42,768 nucleotides of DNA from Psychrobacillus insolitus. Lineage in GTDB: Bacteria; Bacillota; Bacilli; Bacillales_A; Planococcaceae. Below are positions 1 through 9,128 of the stretch, in pieces. The stretch's first letter is position 1. Each line of letters begins with the position of its first letter. The stretch covers positions 1-42,768 of the forward strand of contig NZ_QKZI01000011.1 in NCBI RefSeq assembly GCF_003254155.1, in the 5' to 3' direction. The position numbers and the translations under genes were made by a program. A model generated the notes under the pieces. That model had not been told where the DNA came from, searched no databases, and saw only the letters and a program-made list of their open reading frames with translations.

Positions 1-235
1 ATAATAAGCAAGGAAGCCAAATGCCGTTGTAGGGAGTCGGATAGCAGCGTAGTACCAATGAAGTTGGGTAATGCCGATGGAGGAAAGGCTGCTACTAAGT
101 TATCACCCTTACTAGGGGCACATTACTACACTCAGTGGTAGTGATAATAAATGGAAACAAAACTAGTAAGGGTGTTTTCATGGAGACAGAAGACATGCTA
201 AAAATGATTGAGAACTTAAATGATGAAGTTTAAAA
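1..235 (+). mobile_element. Group II intron remnant (domain region before the intron ORF)
   Basis: The stretch AGGGAGTCGGATAGC followed by GAAGTTGGGTAATGCC, GGAGGAAAGG and AAGTTATCACCC resembles the conserved RNA core that precedes the reverse-transcriptase ORF in bacterial group II introns. A start-like METKLVRVF reading begins at 151, as in intron-encoded proteins, but meets a stop after 16 codons, so no reverse transcriptase is encoded. The 5' end lies outside the window. The assignment is by pattern memory of the family; a covariance-model search would settle it. Confidence 0.5.
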
Positions 236-315
236 TAGAAGTTTTTAGATTTAATATTTGATGAATACTTTATTGGCGGCGGTGCTGTTAGACACACCAT
301 TGAAAATAACGAAAG

Positions 316-345
316 AGAGTGAAGCTTAGATGCTTTGCTCTTTTT
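316..345 (+). terminator. Rho-independent terminator-like hairpin
   Basis: GAGTGAAGC and GCTTTGCTC pair over 9 bp with two G-U pairs around a 6-nt loop, followed by a run of seven T. It follows a short open stretch ending in NNERE-stop (260-318) that looks like the tail of a lost gene, with no start in view. Confidence 0.55.
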
Positions 346-348
346 TTA

Positions 349-405
349 CGTCTAAAACGTCAAGGGATTTCGGCGAACCATTGTGAAATGTTACACTTCA
401 ACTAA
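349..405 (+). pseudogene. Gene tail fragment ending in the palindromic repeat
   Basis: A 19-codon open stretch reads RLKRQGISANHCEMLHFN-stop. Its end, NHCEMLHFN, closely matches the end of another fragment at 32641-32754 (INCEMLHLN). In both cases the TAA stop lies inside a copy of the interspersed palindromic repeat. The gene family is not recognised, except that the second copy may be the end of a GNAT acetyltransferase. Confidence 0.35.
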
Positions 406-430
406 CGCCACAGGTTTGTTGAAGAAGAGA
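397..430 (+). repeat. Palindromic interspersed repeat, copy 1
   Basis: Left arm TTCAACTAAC (397-406) and right arm GTTTGTTGAA (414-423) flank a short centre. It has the same form and orientation as the repeats that separate the small genes after 34 kb, but lies alone here, about 34 kb away. Confidence 0.75.
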
Positions 431-479
431 AGGTGAGTTTTTATGTCGCATTTGGCACATTATATGTACTAAGAAAATT

Positions 480-510
480 AAAAAGGGCAATCAAATATAG
501 ATTGCCCGTA
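480..510 (-). terminator. Terminator of the DUF3231 gene
   Basis: Read on the minus strand, GGGCAATC and GATTGCCC form a perfect 8-bp stem with a 7-nt loop followed by TTTTT. It lies 10-40 nt after the stop codon of the gene at 520-1029. Confidence 0.85.
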
Positions 511-519
511 GAATTATTA

Positions 520-1029
520 TTATTTATCTGGAAAGTCTACATGTAGTGGTGGAGGAACAAGCCAACCTTTACTTTTATTCAATCGTAACAATTTGGCACC
601 TAGTTGAGCTTTACTCATATGGATTTGACCATACATCAAACCGATATCTTCTCTAGTGCACATACCCATGGCTTGACTGCATGCGACTAAACCTGCAGCT
701 ACATTCATTGAAAGTGAAGCGCTGATTTCAGGGTCGTAAAACCTTGCACCAGGTGGAATGTCCTCTAATCTAGCTTCCGGACGTTCAGGTGGTGCAGGAG
801 GAAGCCCGATGCCATTTACTTTTAATATCTTTTCTAATTGCTTATTTTCATCTTTCATACTGCTAATAAATTCTTCAATGAGTTTTTCTAAATCTTCATC
901 ACCAGTGTGATTAACAAACGTTTGATATGCGGCTATCAACCCATTGTTTGTAGCCAGATTTGTCCATATACCGAACACTTCACCATAATGTAAAGGTTCA
1001 TCCTTTGGATTTCCACTTAATATTCCCAT
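520..1029 (-). CDS. DUF3231 family protein (ferritin-like helical, spore coat-related)
   Basis: A 169-residue protein starting MGILSGNPKDEP and HYGEVFGIW, typical of DUF3231 proteins of Bacillales. The family is predicted to fold as a helical bundle and is distantly related to coat protein CotF; most members have no assigned function. This is a single-domain version, whereas many family members carry two tandem copies at about 330 residues. The start is set by AGGGAG 7 nt upstream of the ATG. It stands alone, with its own terminator and no partner genes. The family name is fairly secure; the role is unknown. Confidence 0.8.
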   Translation of the reverse strand: MGILSGNPKDEPLHYGEVFGIWTNLATNNGLIAAYQTFVNHTGDEDLEKLIEEFISSMKDENKQLEKILKVNGIGLPPAPPERPEARLEDIPPGARFYDPEISASLSMNVAAGLVACSQAMGMCTREDIGLMYGQIHMSKAQLGAKLLRLNKSKGWLVPPPLHVDFPDK

Positions 1030-1098
1030 AATCGCACTCCCTAACTACTCATAATTTTTTTCATACAGGTACTAGGATGTCCAGAGTATAAAAGATTA

Positions 1099-1120
1099 TT
1101 CAACTAACGCTACCCTTATA
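1099..1120 (+). repeat. Half copy of the palindromic repeat
   Basis: TTCAACTAACGCTACCC matches the left arm of the interspersed repeat. No right arm is found downstream, so this is a truncated copy. Confidence 0.45.
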
Positions 1121-1311
1121 AAGAGTATCTGCAATAAAACACTGATGTGTTGCACCCTTTATCATTGTTTCCATGTAACCGTAGATAACGGTTAAGGACT
1201 TGACATGGAGGATCTGTCATGAAAGGCTGAAGCAGGTGTTTTATCAGGCAAACCAGCCTATCAAATGATATTTTATTTAGTATAATTAGTTTGTTAAGAG
1301 GGGGAATTATC

Positions 1312-1428
1312 ATGCCATTATCAAATGCAAATCTATACATTTGGAAGCCATTTTCAACATCACCGCCACCACCATTTACTCCAGCTGTTAGGTCAGCACT
1401 GAATAAGCTTATATTAATAACAGATTAA
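1312..1428 (+). CDS. Possible small protein (38 aa)
   Basis: An ATG reading frame of 38 codons, starting MPLSNANLYIW, proline-rich in the middle (SPPPPF), ending LNKLILITD. Support comes from a strong AGAGGGGG ribosome binding site 9-10 nt upstream and a TATAAT box at 1281-1286. It is followed by a stem-loop and then by the EamA transporter gene 46 nt later. No family is recognised. It could be a leader peptide for the transporter or a stray frame. Confidence 0.4.
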   Translation: MPLSNANLYIWKPFSTSPPPPFTPAVRSALNKLILITD

Positions 1429-1430
1429 GG

Positions 1431-1459
1431 ATCTGCGAAATATAAGCTCTTTCGCAGAT
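1431..1459 (+). promoter_or_regulatory. Stem-loop directly upstream of the EamA transporter
   Basis: ATCTGCGAAA and TTTCGCAGAT form a perfect 10-bp stem with a 9-nt loop. There is no T run after it, and the transporter's AAGGAG site begins 3 nt downstream. It may be an mRNA-stabilising or attenuating hairpin between the small frame at 1312 and the transporter gene. Confidence 0.5.
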
Positions 1460-1474
1460 TCGAAGGAGTAGACG

Positions 1475-2383
1475 ATGAAATCTAAAATTCAGTTCTTATT
1501 ATCAATGATAATCTTCGGTACAATTGGTGTATTTGTAAGATACATTGATTTATCTTCGAGTGAAATAGCTTTATTACGTGGTTTAATTGGCAGTTTATTT
1601 TTAACGACAGTCATGTTCATGATGAGGAAGAAAATTTCATGGGCATTGGTTAAAGTAAATGCTTTAGTTTTATTACTTTCGAGTATTGCATTGGGTGGAA
1701 ATTGGATTTTCCTATTTCAAGCATACAAGCATACGACCATTTCTAACGCAGCATTAAGTTACTATTTTGCACCTGTTATTGTCCTGATTCTTTCACCAAT
1801 TGTACTCAAGGAAAAGTTATCAGCTAAGAAAATAATCTGCATTGGTGTAGCCATGCTAGGTATGTTATTTATTGTTGGTAATGGTGGTGTTAGTGCATCT
1901 AGATTGGATGATTTAATTGGGATTGGTTATGGATTAATGGCAGCTGTATTCTATGCTTCATTAATGCTTCTAAATAAGTTTATCAAAAACATGGATGGTT
2001 TAATAACTACTTTTCTTCAACTTGGAACAGCGACAATACTACTCATGCCATATGTTTTCTTTACGGAGGGATTCGGAATTTTGGAAGTATCAAGTTCTTC
2101 CATTCCATTTATATTAATCTTAGGGATTGTACACACAGGTATTGGATTCTTGTTATTCTTCTCAGGTATGCAGAAATTAAAAGGGCAAAGCATCGCTGCA
2201 CTAAGCTATGCAGACCCAATCGCATCATTATTGATTTCTGCTATTATCTTGCAAGAGCAAATGACATTTGTTCAAATGCTAGGTGGTGCATTGCTTTTAG
2301 GTTCCACATTTATTAGCGAAAATAAATCCATGAAATTCCCAAAAAGGTTTAAAAAAGCTAAATTACTTAACAAAACAGAGTGA
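1475..2383 (+). CDS. DMT-superfamily (EamA) transporter
   Basis: A 302-residue integral membrane protein with about ten hydrophobic segments in two EamA halves (about residues 5-135 and 150-285), the usual size of drug/metabolite transporter family exporters. The N-terminus SMIIFGTIGVFVRY and the mid-protein SYYFAPVIVL-LSPIVLKEKLS are typical. It probably exports a small metabolite or drug across the cytoplasmic membrane; the substrate cannot be read from sequence. AAGGAG 7 nt before the ATG sets the start. The stop codon is embedded in the terminator stem. It is monocistronic apart from the possible 38-aa frame upstream. Confidence 0.88.
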   Translation: MKSKIQFLLSMIIFGTIGVFVRYIDLSSSEIALLRGLIGSLFLTTVMFMMRKKISWALVKVNALVLLLSSIALGGNWIFLFQAYKHTTISNAALSYYFAPVIVLILSPIVLKEKLSAKKIICIGVAMLGMLFIVGNGGVSASRLDDLIGIGYGLMAAVFYASLMLLNKFIKNMDGLITTFLQLGTATILLMPYVFFTEGFGILEVSSSSIPFILILGIVHTGIGFLLFFSGMQKLKGQSIAALSYADPIASLLISAIILQEQMTFVQMLGGALLLGSTFISENKSMKFPKRFKKAKLLNKTE

Positions 2384-2409
2384 AGCATGTGCTTCACTCT
2401 GTTTTGTCT
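2371..2409 (+). terminator. Terminator of the EamA gene
   Basis: CAAAACAGAGTGAAGC and GCTTCACTCTGTTTTG form a perfect 16-bp stem with a 4-nt loop. The TGA stop of the transporter lies within the left arm. Confidence 0.85.
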
Positions 2410-2433
2410 ATCTTCCATAGCTTAAGATATCTG

Positions 2434-2610
2434 TCACTTTAGACGGTAATTTGCACTTATCAGTTTGTTCCGACCAAACCGATCAAGTGAGTGAATATAA
2501 AGTACATCATTTTTTCGAATGATTCGTTTTAGCAATTGGTATTGTGCTCTTTCGAAATATTTCTCACTTTGTTTATCCATAAAGATGTCTCGTTCGCTTA
2601 GACCTAATTT
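2434..2610 (-). pseudogene. Serine recombinase (resolvase/invertase) fragment
   Basis: Translated on the minus strand, 58 codons read LGLSERDIF-MDKQSEKYFER, then LLKRIIRKNDVLYIHSLDRF, then GRNK. This is the segment around residues 35-95 of Pin/Tn3-type serine recombinases, including the SLDRFGRN motif. The catalytic serine region upstream and the remainder downstream are gone, and after GRNK the sequence diverges. Its 5' side is joined directly to a truncated parA on the opposite strand, which marks a rearrangement junction at about 2611. A second piece of the same kind of protein lies at 28995-29106. Confidence 0.75.
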
Positions 2611-3368
2611 GTGGAAAGTCCACCACTACTGGAATCCTAGCTCATTTAATGAATAATGATGGTTATCGAGTTCTTGCTATTGATATGGATTCACAAGGGA
2701 ATTTGACAGAGCTTTTGTCCGGACAATCGTCTAATGAGTTTATAGGTAAATCAGTTCTTGAAGCGATGCAGCAGAATAATGTAAAAGAATTTTTATATTC
2801 GGTAAATGAAAATTTAGATCTATTACCGGCGAACAATTTCCTTTTGACTTTTGCAAGATGGATTTATACAGGGAAAACGTATACAGGTGATATCATTCCT
2901 TTTTCAGGAAGCCCTACGTTGGTTTTGGATAATCTATTGGAACAAGTAAGAGATGACTATGATTTTATATTAATTGACACACCACCATCTCTAAGTGAGC
3001 AAACAATAAATTCCTTGTGTGCGAGTGAATCTGTTGTTGTCATGTATGAATGCTCGAATTGGTGTTATTCTGCTGTACCTAATTTTATGGATTCAGTTGA
3101 GAGTGCTAAATAGTTTGGGATACGTGGTACTGAAGTGATCGGTATTTTAAGGACTATGAATGATGTGCGAAGAATTGATGCGAAAGCATTTAACGAAATC
3201 ATAGCAGAGGACTTTCCAGAACTCGTATTTCAAACAGTGATTACGAGAAAAGCTCCCGTTGGACGATTGTCGTTATATGGATTTAAAGAAAATAAAGAGC
3301 TTAATAAAGCTCTAGAGCTTTATATACATTTTTATAAGGAGTTGATAGAACGTGTCAAAAATAGATGA
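2611..3368 (+). pseudogene. parA: ParA/Soj-type partition ATPase, truncated and interrupted
   Basis: ParA family ATPases bind DNA non-specifically and position plasmids or chromosomes. The frame opens inside the Walker A motif (GKSTTTGILAHL from 2613) and runs through DMDSQGNLTELL and FILIDTPPSLSEQ (Walker A' and B). The N-terminal KGGV part is missing, replaced by the recombinase fragment. An in-frame TAG at 3111-3113 (after SVESAK) cuts the protein; the same frame then continues from FGIRGTEVIGIL to the end at 3368. If AAG became TAG, it is a simple nonsense mutation. The end overlaps the ribbon-helix-helix gene by 17 nt, as in partition operons. Confidence 0.82.
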
Positions 3369-3594
3369 AATTAAAGATTTAAAAAGGCAACAAAAAATAG
3401 TATCACCTTCTCAGGTTTTATCAGAAGAAATAAAAGAAGGAAACAACGTTTCTTTAAAAGTTGAAAGAAAGCGTGTTTCATTTGACTTGCGAACTGATAT
3501 TCATCAAGAATTAAAGATGCAATCTGTTATTCAGGACAAAAATATATACATTTTAATTGAAGACGCTTTAATGAACTATTTAAAACAAAAATAA
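3352..3594 (+). CDS. Ribbon-helix-helix partner of ParA
   Basis: An 80-residue basic protein. Residues about 37-80 (VERKRVSFDLRTDIHQELK, then DKNIYILIEDALMNYL) look like a ribbon-helix-helix DNA-binding domain with a lysine-rich N-terminal tail. The GTG start at 3352 lies within the end of parA, the arrangement of parA with a small ParB-like centromere-binding protein on Gram-positive plasmids. With parA broken, its partition role is probably lost; it could still repress its own promoter. A decayed second copy follows at 3848-4090. Confidence 0.72.
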   Translation: MSKIDEIKDLKRQQKIVSPSQVLSEEIKEGNNVSLKVERKRVSFDLRTDIHQELKMQSVIQDKNIYILIEDALMNYLKQK

Positions 3595-3780
3595 CTTGAT
3601 TTACTTTATAGATGAAAATATTGACCTTGCAGAGTTATTTTTACTGTGCTCAAAAAGATAAATTAAGCGTCAAGAAAAAGGAATCCATCTTCTTCGGGAA
3701 TGGGTTTTTACGTTCTAATTATAGGGAAAGACAATACAATAACCTACTTGTTGTTTAATCATTTGTTTTTAATTTTTCAG

Positions 3781-3812
3781 AAACAACCCATTGCATTGAA
3801 TGGGTTGTTTTT
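3781..3812 (+). terminator. Terminator after the parA/RHH pair
   Basis: AAACAACCCATT and AATGGGTTGTTT form a perfect 12-bp stem with a 6-nt loop, followed by TTTT. Confidence 0.85.
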
Positions 3813-3847
3813 TTATGCAATCTTTTTTCTAAGGTTACAATAAAAAA

Positions 3848-4090
3848 ACAGTATCATCCTCGCAGGTTTTATCAGAAGGAATAAAAGAATAAACAAAGGA
3901 AGTAATAAAAGAAGAAAACAACGTTTCTTTAAAGGTAGAAAGGAAGATTGTTTTATTTGACTTGCGAACTGATATTCATCAAGAATTAAAGCTGCAATCT
4001 GTTATTCAGGATAAAAACATTTACATTTAAATTGAAGAAGCTTTGATTAAACTATTTAAAACAAAAATAGCTCAATTAACTTTATAGGTA
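3848..4090 (+). pseudogene. Decayed second copy of the ribbon-helix-helix gene
   Basis: The stretch from CAGGTTTTATCAGAAG to the ACAAAAATAG end follows the gene at 3352-3594 nearly base for base (for example TTTGACTTGCGAACTGATA in both). It carries an extra insertion near 3890, several in-frame stops and no start. Similarity continues past the stop into the AT-rich downstream region (CCATCTTCTTCGG and GTCATCTTCTTCGG, then ACGTTCTAA). A segment of roughly 340 bp was therefore duplicated in tandem before this copy decayed. Confidence 0.8.
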
Positions 4091-4167
4091 AAGATATTAA
4101 CCTTGCAGATTTATCTTTACTGTGGTCAAAAATGGGAAAGTCATCTTCTTCGGAGGGTGGCATTTTT

Positions 4168-4212
4168 ACGTTCTAAAATATAGGGATAGACAATATGGGA
4201 TTGTCTGAACTA
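4168..4212 (+). repeat. Short interspersed repeat CGTTCTARAATATAGG
   Basis: CGTTCTAAAATATAGG-GATAGACAATATG occurs here. A close copy (CGTTCTAGAATATAGG-CATAGACAATGTG) lies at 24185-24230, ahead of the restriction-modification genes, and a weaker one at 3710-3740. The function is unknown. The rest of 4200-4400 shows no gene. Confidence 0.5.
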
Positions 4213-4400
4213 AACGATTGGTGCCTTACTCTTGTTAAGGTTTATTCCTTATTCTTTTTGTCCATAATTATAATGGAAGTAGTTGGTTTTACTTAACAGT
4301 ATTGGTTATATAGTTTAAAAGAAACACTATATTCGGGGATATCAATTAGAGATAGAGAGAGTAATTTCTATTAATCTAAATACTAAAAGGATGTGAGCCA

Positions 4401-5609
4401 ATGCAAAATCAACAATTTTTCGCACATATAAGAGGTGACGGTGCAGAGCAACTATTAGTAGACCATTTAAAAGAAGTGCAAGGGATTGCAGAGAATATTG
4501 GAGAGAAACTGGGTATACCGCACGTGACAGGATTGGCGGGGATGCTCCATGATATGGGGAAATATAGTGATGAATTTCAAAACTATTTACGCGAAGCACA
4601 TGCAAATCCATTAAATCCACCAAAAAGAGGGAGTGTTAATCATTCTACGGTTGGTGGGAAATTTTTGATGGAAAAATATCACCTTACTTTTAATAAAGAA
4701 ACGAAGTTCTCGCCAGCATTGATTGAATTTGTTTCAAATGTTGTTTTTTCACATCATGGACAATTACTAGACATGATTAATTCTGAAGGTAATTCCCCGT
4801 TCATTGATCGGATGACACCAACAAAACCTATTGAAATGTATAGTATTGCAGAACGACTTTTTTTGTGAAGTATACGAAGAGACGTACTTGTTCAAGTATA
4901 TTGAGCAAGCCAATAATGAATTTAGTCAATTTATCAATTGAACTTTACAGAAAGTTAGTTCAGAAACCGAAGCTAAGGCTTTGATGAGAAAGACATTGGC
5001 ACTACTAACAAAGTTTGTATTTAGTGCATTGATTGACGCGGATCGCCGAAATTCAAGAGAATTTGAAGAAGAGGTTAAGAAATCTGAGCCCATTACAAAA
5101 ATAATTGACGCACTATTCGAACAATTATAATTCAAGTTAGAAGAGCAATTGCGAGTAAAACAAGTGCATGCTATACCAAATAATATTACGAAACTACATC
5201 AACAAATGTCTGATCATTGTTTTGAAAAAGCAGCATTGCCAACAGGGATTTATACATTATCCATCCCGACTGGGGAGGGAAAACGTTAGCGAGTCTTCGT
5301 TTTGCCTTAAGACATGCGCAGTTGCACAATAAAAAAAGAATCGTATACATTGTGCCATATACAACCATTATTGAACAAAATGCAGAGGAAGTACGACAAA
5401 TACTAAAAGCTGAGGACTATATATTAGAACATCATAGCAATGTCATGATGAATGAAGTTGAAAATGATGATTTTGAAAATGTGTCCTATGAACAATATCA
5501 ACAAATAAAAAAGCTGAAAATTGCTAAGGACGATTGGGATATTCCGATTATCTTCACGACGATGGTTCAATTTTTAGATACATTTAGAACATTGGTGATA
5601 TTTAACTAG
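4401..5609 (+). pseudogene. cas3: cas3 (type I-C helicase-nuclease), multiply broken and truncated
   Basis: Cas3 is the nuclease-helicase that degrades DNA marked by Cascade. The HD nuclease domain is readable (HDMGK near residue 49, VNHS, FSHHG) up to a frameshift in the T run at about 4860. Further lesions are in-frame stops at 4939 and 5128, and a one-base loss in the Walker A lysine-threonine codons near 5280 (GEGKR-stop instead of GKTLAS). Translation resumes as the helicase N-terminal part (RIVYIVPYTTIIEQN, IIFTTMVQFLDTF) and stops at 5609. The whole C-terminal helicase half is deleted just ahead of cas5c. It cannot make an active Cas3. Confidence 0.9.
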
Positions 5610-5630
5610 GTTGGAAGTGGAGGTGTTATT

Positions 5631-6356
5631 GTGACAAAGGTTAGAAATCAAATAGAGTTTGAAGTATATGGAAATTATGCTTTGTTTACAGATCCTCTGA
5701 TGAAAATTGGCGGAGAAAAAATGACGATGCAAATTCCTTCGTTTCAAGCGATAAAAGGAATTACGGAATCTATTTATTGGAAACCATCCATTATGTGGAA
5801 TATTGATGAAATACGCGTAATGAATCCAGTCAGAATGGAGTCAAAAGGTGTTCGTCCCATTAACATGAGTGGGGGTAACACATTAGCACATTATAGCTAT
5901 TTGAGAGATCCGAAATATCAAGTAAAAGCCCATTTTGAATTCAACCATAACCGATTAGATTTAAGTGATGATTTCAATGAATTTAAGCATCACAATATTG
6001 CAAAACGATGTGTAAAAGCGGGTGGTCGACGAGATGTTTTTTTAGGAACAAGAGAATGCCAAGCATATGTAGAGCCTTGTATATACGGGGAAGGAACAGG
6101 TTTCTACGATGATATTGATGAAATGCATTTTGGCACAATGGTTCATGGGTTGAATTATCCAGATGAAACGGGACGTAATATGCTTGAAACGAGATTGTGG
6201 CAGCCTGTCATGAAGAATGGCTATATTCATTTTATTCGTCCAGAAGAATGTACACTTGTTCGTCCATTGCATGAAATGACAGCGAAATCTTTTGTTCTCG
6301 GTGAAACGATGCAAAGTGTCCATGAAGTCGGCAAAGAGTTAGAAGGAGGGGTGTAA
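5631..6356 (+). CDS. cas5c: Cas5c (Cas5d), type I-C crRNA-processing subunit
   Basis: A 241-residue protein of normal family length. In type I-C systems, which lack Cas6, this subunit cleaves pre-crRNA in the repeat and then caps the 5' handle in Cascade. N-terminal [18 protein letters not shown] and the central [16 protein letters not shown] are characteristic of the family. The start is GTG at 5631 with GGAGG 8-10 nt upstream. The stop abuts the GTG start of cas8c, showing a tight operon. The frame is intact in spite of the ruined cas3 before it. Confidence 0.92.
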   Translation: MTKVRNQIEFEVYGNYALFTDPLMKIGGEKMTMQIPSFQAIKGITESIYWKPSIMWNIDEIRVMNPVRMESKGVRPINMSGGNTLAHYSYLRDPKYQVKAHFEFNHNRLDLSDDFNEFKHHNIAKRCVKAGGRRDVFLGTRECQAYVEPCIYGEGTGFYDDIDEMHFGTMVHGLNYPDETGRNMLETRLWQPVMKNGYIHFIRPEECTLVRPLHEMTAKSFVLGETMQSVHEVGKELEGGV

Positions 6357-8276
6357 GTGAGTTATTTAAGAGCACTATATTCAACATATGAAAATAATTT
6401 AGATGAAGTAGGAATAGTTTCCACGAAAGAAACAAGAGATCAAAAAATAATTGAATATATGTTACTGCCCATTTCACATACCACTCAAACTGCACATGTT
6501 GAATTGACGGTTAATCTCGATGGTACCTTTAATAACGCAAAAGTGATTAATAAGATTAGCACTATTTTACCTTTTACTGAGGGATCTGGGAGTCGAGCTG
6601 GCAAAAACTTTACTGCACCGCATGTTTTGCACGATAAGTTGATGTATGTAGCAGGAGATTATGTGGCGTATACAAATGACATAGAAAAAAGAGTTGGTTT
6701 TACGACTTATATACAACAGCTTAAGGAATGGTGTGAATCACCCTATAGTCATGAACACGTAAAAGCAATTTATAATTATGTGAAGCAAGGAACTGTCATT
6801 CGGGATTTAGTTTCTAGTTCGATATTATATCTAAATGAACTGGAGCTACTGAGCGCAAAGAAAGATTTGAAAATGGAAGATAAGCCAGAAATTTTTTCAG
6901 TTTTAACAGGAGAACAAGAAAGTACCTTTGTGCGATTTAATGTTCATATACCTGGTGACATAACAAAACCCATCTGGCGTAATAAAGACATTTTTGATGC
7001 GTATATAAACTTCTACAATACAAAGTTAAAAGAAAACGATATTTGCTATGTTTCCGGCGAAAATGCACCAATTATCGAACGCCATCCAAATAAGTTACGT
7101 AATTCAGGAGATAAGGCAAAGCTTATTTCTGCTAATGATAGTTCGGGATTTACATTTCGAGGCCGTTTTAAAGAAAGCATTGAAGCAGCTAATATTAGCT
7201 ATGATGTATCACAAAAAGCACATAATGCACTAAAGTGGTTAATTGAACGCCAAGGAAAGACAATTGATGGACGAGTTTTTCTGATTTGGGGATCAAAAAA
7301 TCCAGATATTCCACATGTTACGAATGATTTATCTGATGATACATTTACGGGTTTTAATAGTTTGTTAATGGAGTTTGAAACAGATGACTCATCTTATGTG
7401 GATACGAAAGAGGTATTGGCAAGGCAGTATAAGGAAGTTATTGCAGGGATTAAAAAAAAGGTGAATATTTCAGAAGTTGATGATGAAATAATCTATGTGT
7501 TAACGATTGATGCAGCAACACCAGGGCGTATAGCCGTATTATATTATCGAGATTTTCAAGTAAATGATTATTTGGAAAAAATACTAAAATGGCATACTTC
7601 TGCGAGCTGGCGTCAAGTGCATAAAAAAGATGATAAGTGGATTGAATATTATGGCTCGCCCTCTTTTTATACAATTGCTCATGCAGCTTACGGACCACAC
7701 CCGAATGATAAAGTCATAAAAGGTGTCGTAGAACGTCTAATGCCTTGTGTATTAGATGGGAGAAGAGTACCGCTAGATATTATTAATAGTGCTATAGTTC
7801 GTGCATCGAATCCACAGTTTTACAAGCAAACATGGGAATGGAAGCGAGCGCTTACAGTGGCCTGTTCATTAGTGAAAAAACGATATGAGAAGGAGGGATA
7901 CAAAGTGGCATTAGATAAGACAAATACAGATCGTGATTATTTATTTGGTCGTTTACTAGCTGTAGCAGATGTATTAGAACGTTCGGCTTTGGGAAAAGAA
8001 GGAAATCACTCAACGAATGCCCTACGTTATATGAATGCATTTGCAAGACAACCTGAACGGACGTGGAAAATAATTCAAATGAATTTACAGCCCTATCAAA
8101 TGAGGTTACGAGAAAAAGGGATTCATTATTCGACGTTAATAGATGAGATTGCTTCAACGATTCGAATTGAAAGTTTCAACAACAAACCATTAAATGGGAA
8201 GTACTTACTTGGTTATTATAGTCAACGTCAAGATTTGTACACTAAAAAAGATAAAACAGATGAAGGAGAGAAATAA
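6357..8276 (+). CDS. cas8c: Cas8c (Csd1), type I-C large Cascade subunit
   Basis: A 639-residue protein, the usual size of Cas8c. In type I-C it recognises the PAM, starts target unwinding and recruits Cas3. The N-terminus (MSYLRALYSTYENNLDEVG), the DVLERSALGKEGNHSTNALR stretch near residue 540 and the LLGYYSQRQDLY end are family hallmarks. The GTG start follows the cas5c stop with no gap, with AGAAGGAGG 8-10 nt upstream inside cas5c. The alternative start of cas11c inside cas8c cannot be located with confidence. No frameshift is seen. Confidence 0.92.
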   Translation: MSYLRALYSTYENNLDEVGIVSTKETRDQKIIEYMLLPISHTTQTAHVELTVNLDGTFNNAKVINKISTILPFTEGSGSRAGKNFTAPHVLHDKLMYVAGDYVAYTNDIEKRVGFTTYIQQLKEWCESPYSHEHVKAIYNYVKQGTVIRDLVSSSILYLNELELLSAKKDLKMEDKPEIFSVLTGEQESTFVRFNVHIPGDITKPIWRNKDIFDAYINFYNTKLKENDICYVSGENAPIIERHPNKLRNSGDKAKLISANDSSGFTFRGRFKESIEAANISYDVSQKAHNALKWLIERQGKTIDGRVFLIWGSKNPDIPHVTNDLSDDTFTGFNSLLMEFETDDSSYVDTKEVLARQYKEVIAGIKKKVNISEVDDEIIYVLTIDAATPGRIAVLYYRDFQVNDYLEKILKWHTSASWRQVHKKDDKWIEYYGSPSFYTIAHAAYGPHPNDKVIKGVVERLMPCVLDGRRVPLDIINSAIVRASNPQFYKQTWEWKRALTVACSLVKKRYEKEGYKVALDKTNTDRDYLFGRLLAVADVLERSALGKEGNHSTNALRYMNAFARQPERTWKIIQMNLQPYQMRLREKGIHYSTLIDEIASTIRIESFNNKPLNGKYLLGYYSQRQDLYTKKDKTDEGEK

Positions 8277-8279
8277 AAC

Positions 8280-9128
8280 ATGACCATTTTAGATCATAAA
8301 GTTGATTTTGCCGTTATTTTTTCAGTACACAATGCTAACCCGAATGGTGATCCATTAAACGGCAATCGTCCGCGTCAAAACTATGATGGCTACGGTGAAG
8401 TATCGGATGTTTGCATTAAACGTAAAATCCGAAATCGCTTGCAAGATTTAGGTGAAACTATTTTTGTACAATCAGATGACCGTGCAAACGATGGTTTTAA
8501 AAGTTTAAATGATCGTGCGGAGTCGGTTCCTGAACTAAAAAAAATTAAAGCTGACAAAAAAGGAAGTGCGGATTCATTTGCGTTATTAGCTAGTGAGAAT
8601 TGGTATGATGTGCGTGCTTTTGGACAAGTGTTTGCTTTTAAAGGGGATTCTTTATCTGTTGGCGTTCGTGGTCCAGTATCAATCCATCCGGCTATTAGTT
8701 TGCAGCCAATTAACATCTCAAGCATTCAAATTACAAAAAGTGTAAACTCCGTCACAGGAGATAAAAAAGGCTCAGACACGATGGGTATGAAGCACCGTGT
8801 AGATTTTGGTGTATATAAATTTGTAGGCAGTATCAATACGCAATTAGCAGAAAAAACTGGTTTTAAAAGTGAGGATGCGGAACAATTAAAAGAAGCTTTA
8901 ACTTCATTATTCGAAAATGATGCATCCTCTGCTCGTCCAGAAGGTTCTCTTGAAGTGCATAACGTATATTGGTGGGAGCATAATTCCAAGTTAGGTCAAT
9001 ATTCATCGGCAAAAGTCCATCGTTCATTAAAAGTTGACATGCCTGAAGATGCTAAGTCATTTGATGAGGTGACAATCCAATTAAATGAACTTGATGGATT
9101 GAGTGTTTATGAACTTGAAGGAATTTAA
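8280..9128 (+). CDS. cas7c: Cas7c (Csd2), type I-C Cascade backbone
   Basis: A 282-residue RAMP-fold protein that polymerises along the crRNA to form the Cascade backbone. The N-terminal HNANPNGDPLNGNRPRQNYD and the later DTMGMKHRVDFGVYKF and HNVYWWEHNSKLGQYSSAK are diagnostic. It begins 3 nt after cas8c with GAAGGAGAG upstream. Its TAA stop overlaps the ATG of the cas4-cas2 remnant, the native cas7-cas4 junction of I-C operons. It is intact and of normal length. Confidence 0.93.
   Translation: MTILDHKVDFAVIFSVHNANPNGDPLNGNRPRQNYDGYGEVSDVCIKRKIRNRLQDLGETIFVQSDDRANDGFKSLNDRAESVPELKKIKADKKGSADSFALLASENWYDVRAFGQVFAFKGDSLSVGVRGPVSIHPAISLQPINISSIQITKSVNSVTGDKKGSDTMGMKHRVDFGVYKFVGSINTQLAEKTGFKSEDAEQLKEALTSLFENDASSARPEGSLEVHNVYWWEHNSKLGQYSSAKVHRSLKVDMPEDAKSFDEVTIQLNELDGLSVYELEGI

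Noticed and set aside
1116-1340. 74-codon minus-strand frame
   Set aside because: It overlaps the better supported 38-codon plus frame and its promoter, has no ribosome binding site, and reads as a shadow.
4401-5609. Programmed frameshifting to make a functional Cas3
   Set aside because: There are several separate stops and shifts and the C-terminal helicase half is missing, so no recoding event could restore the protein.
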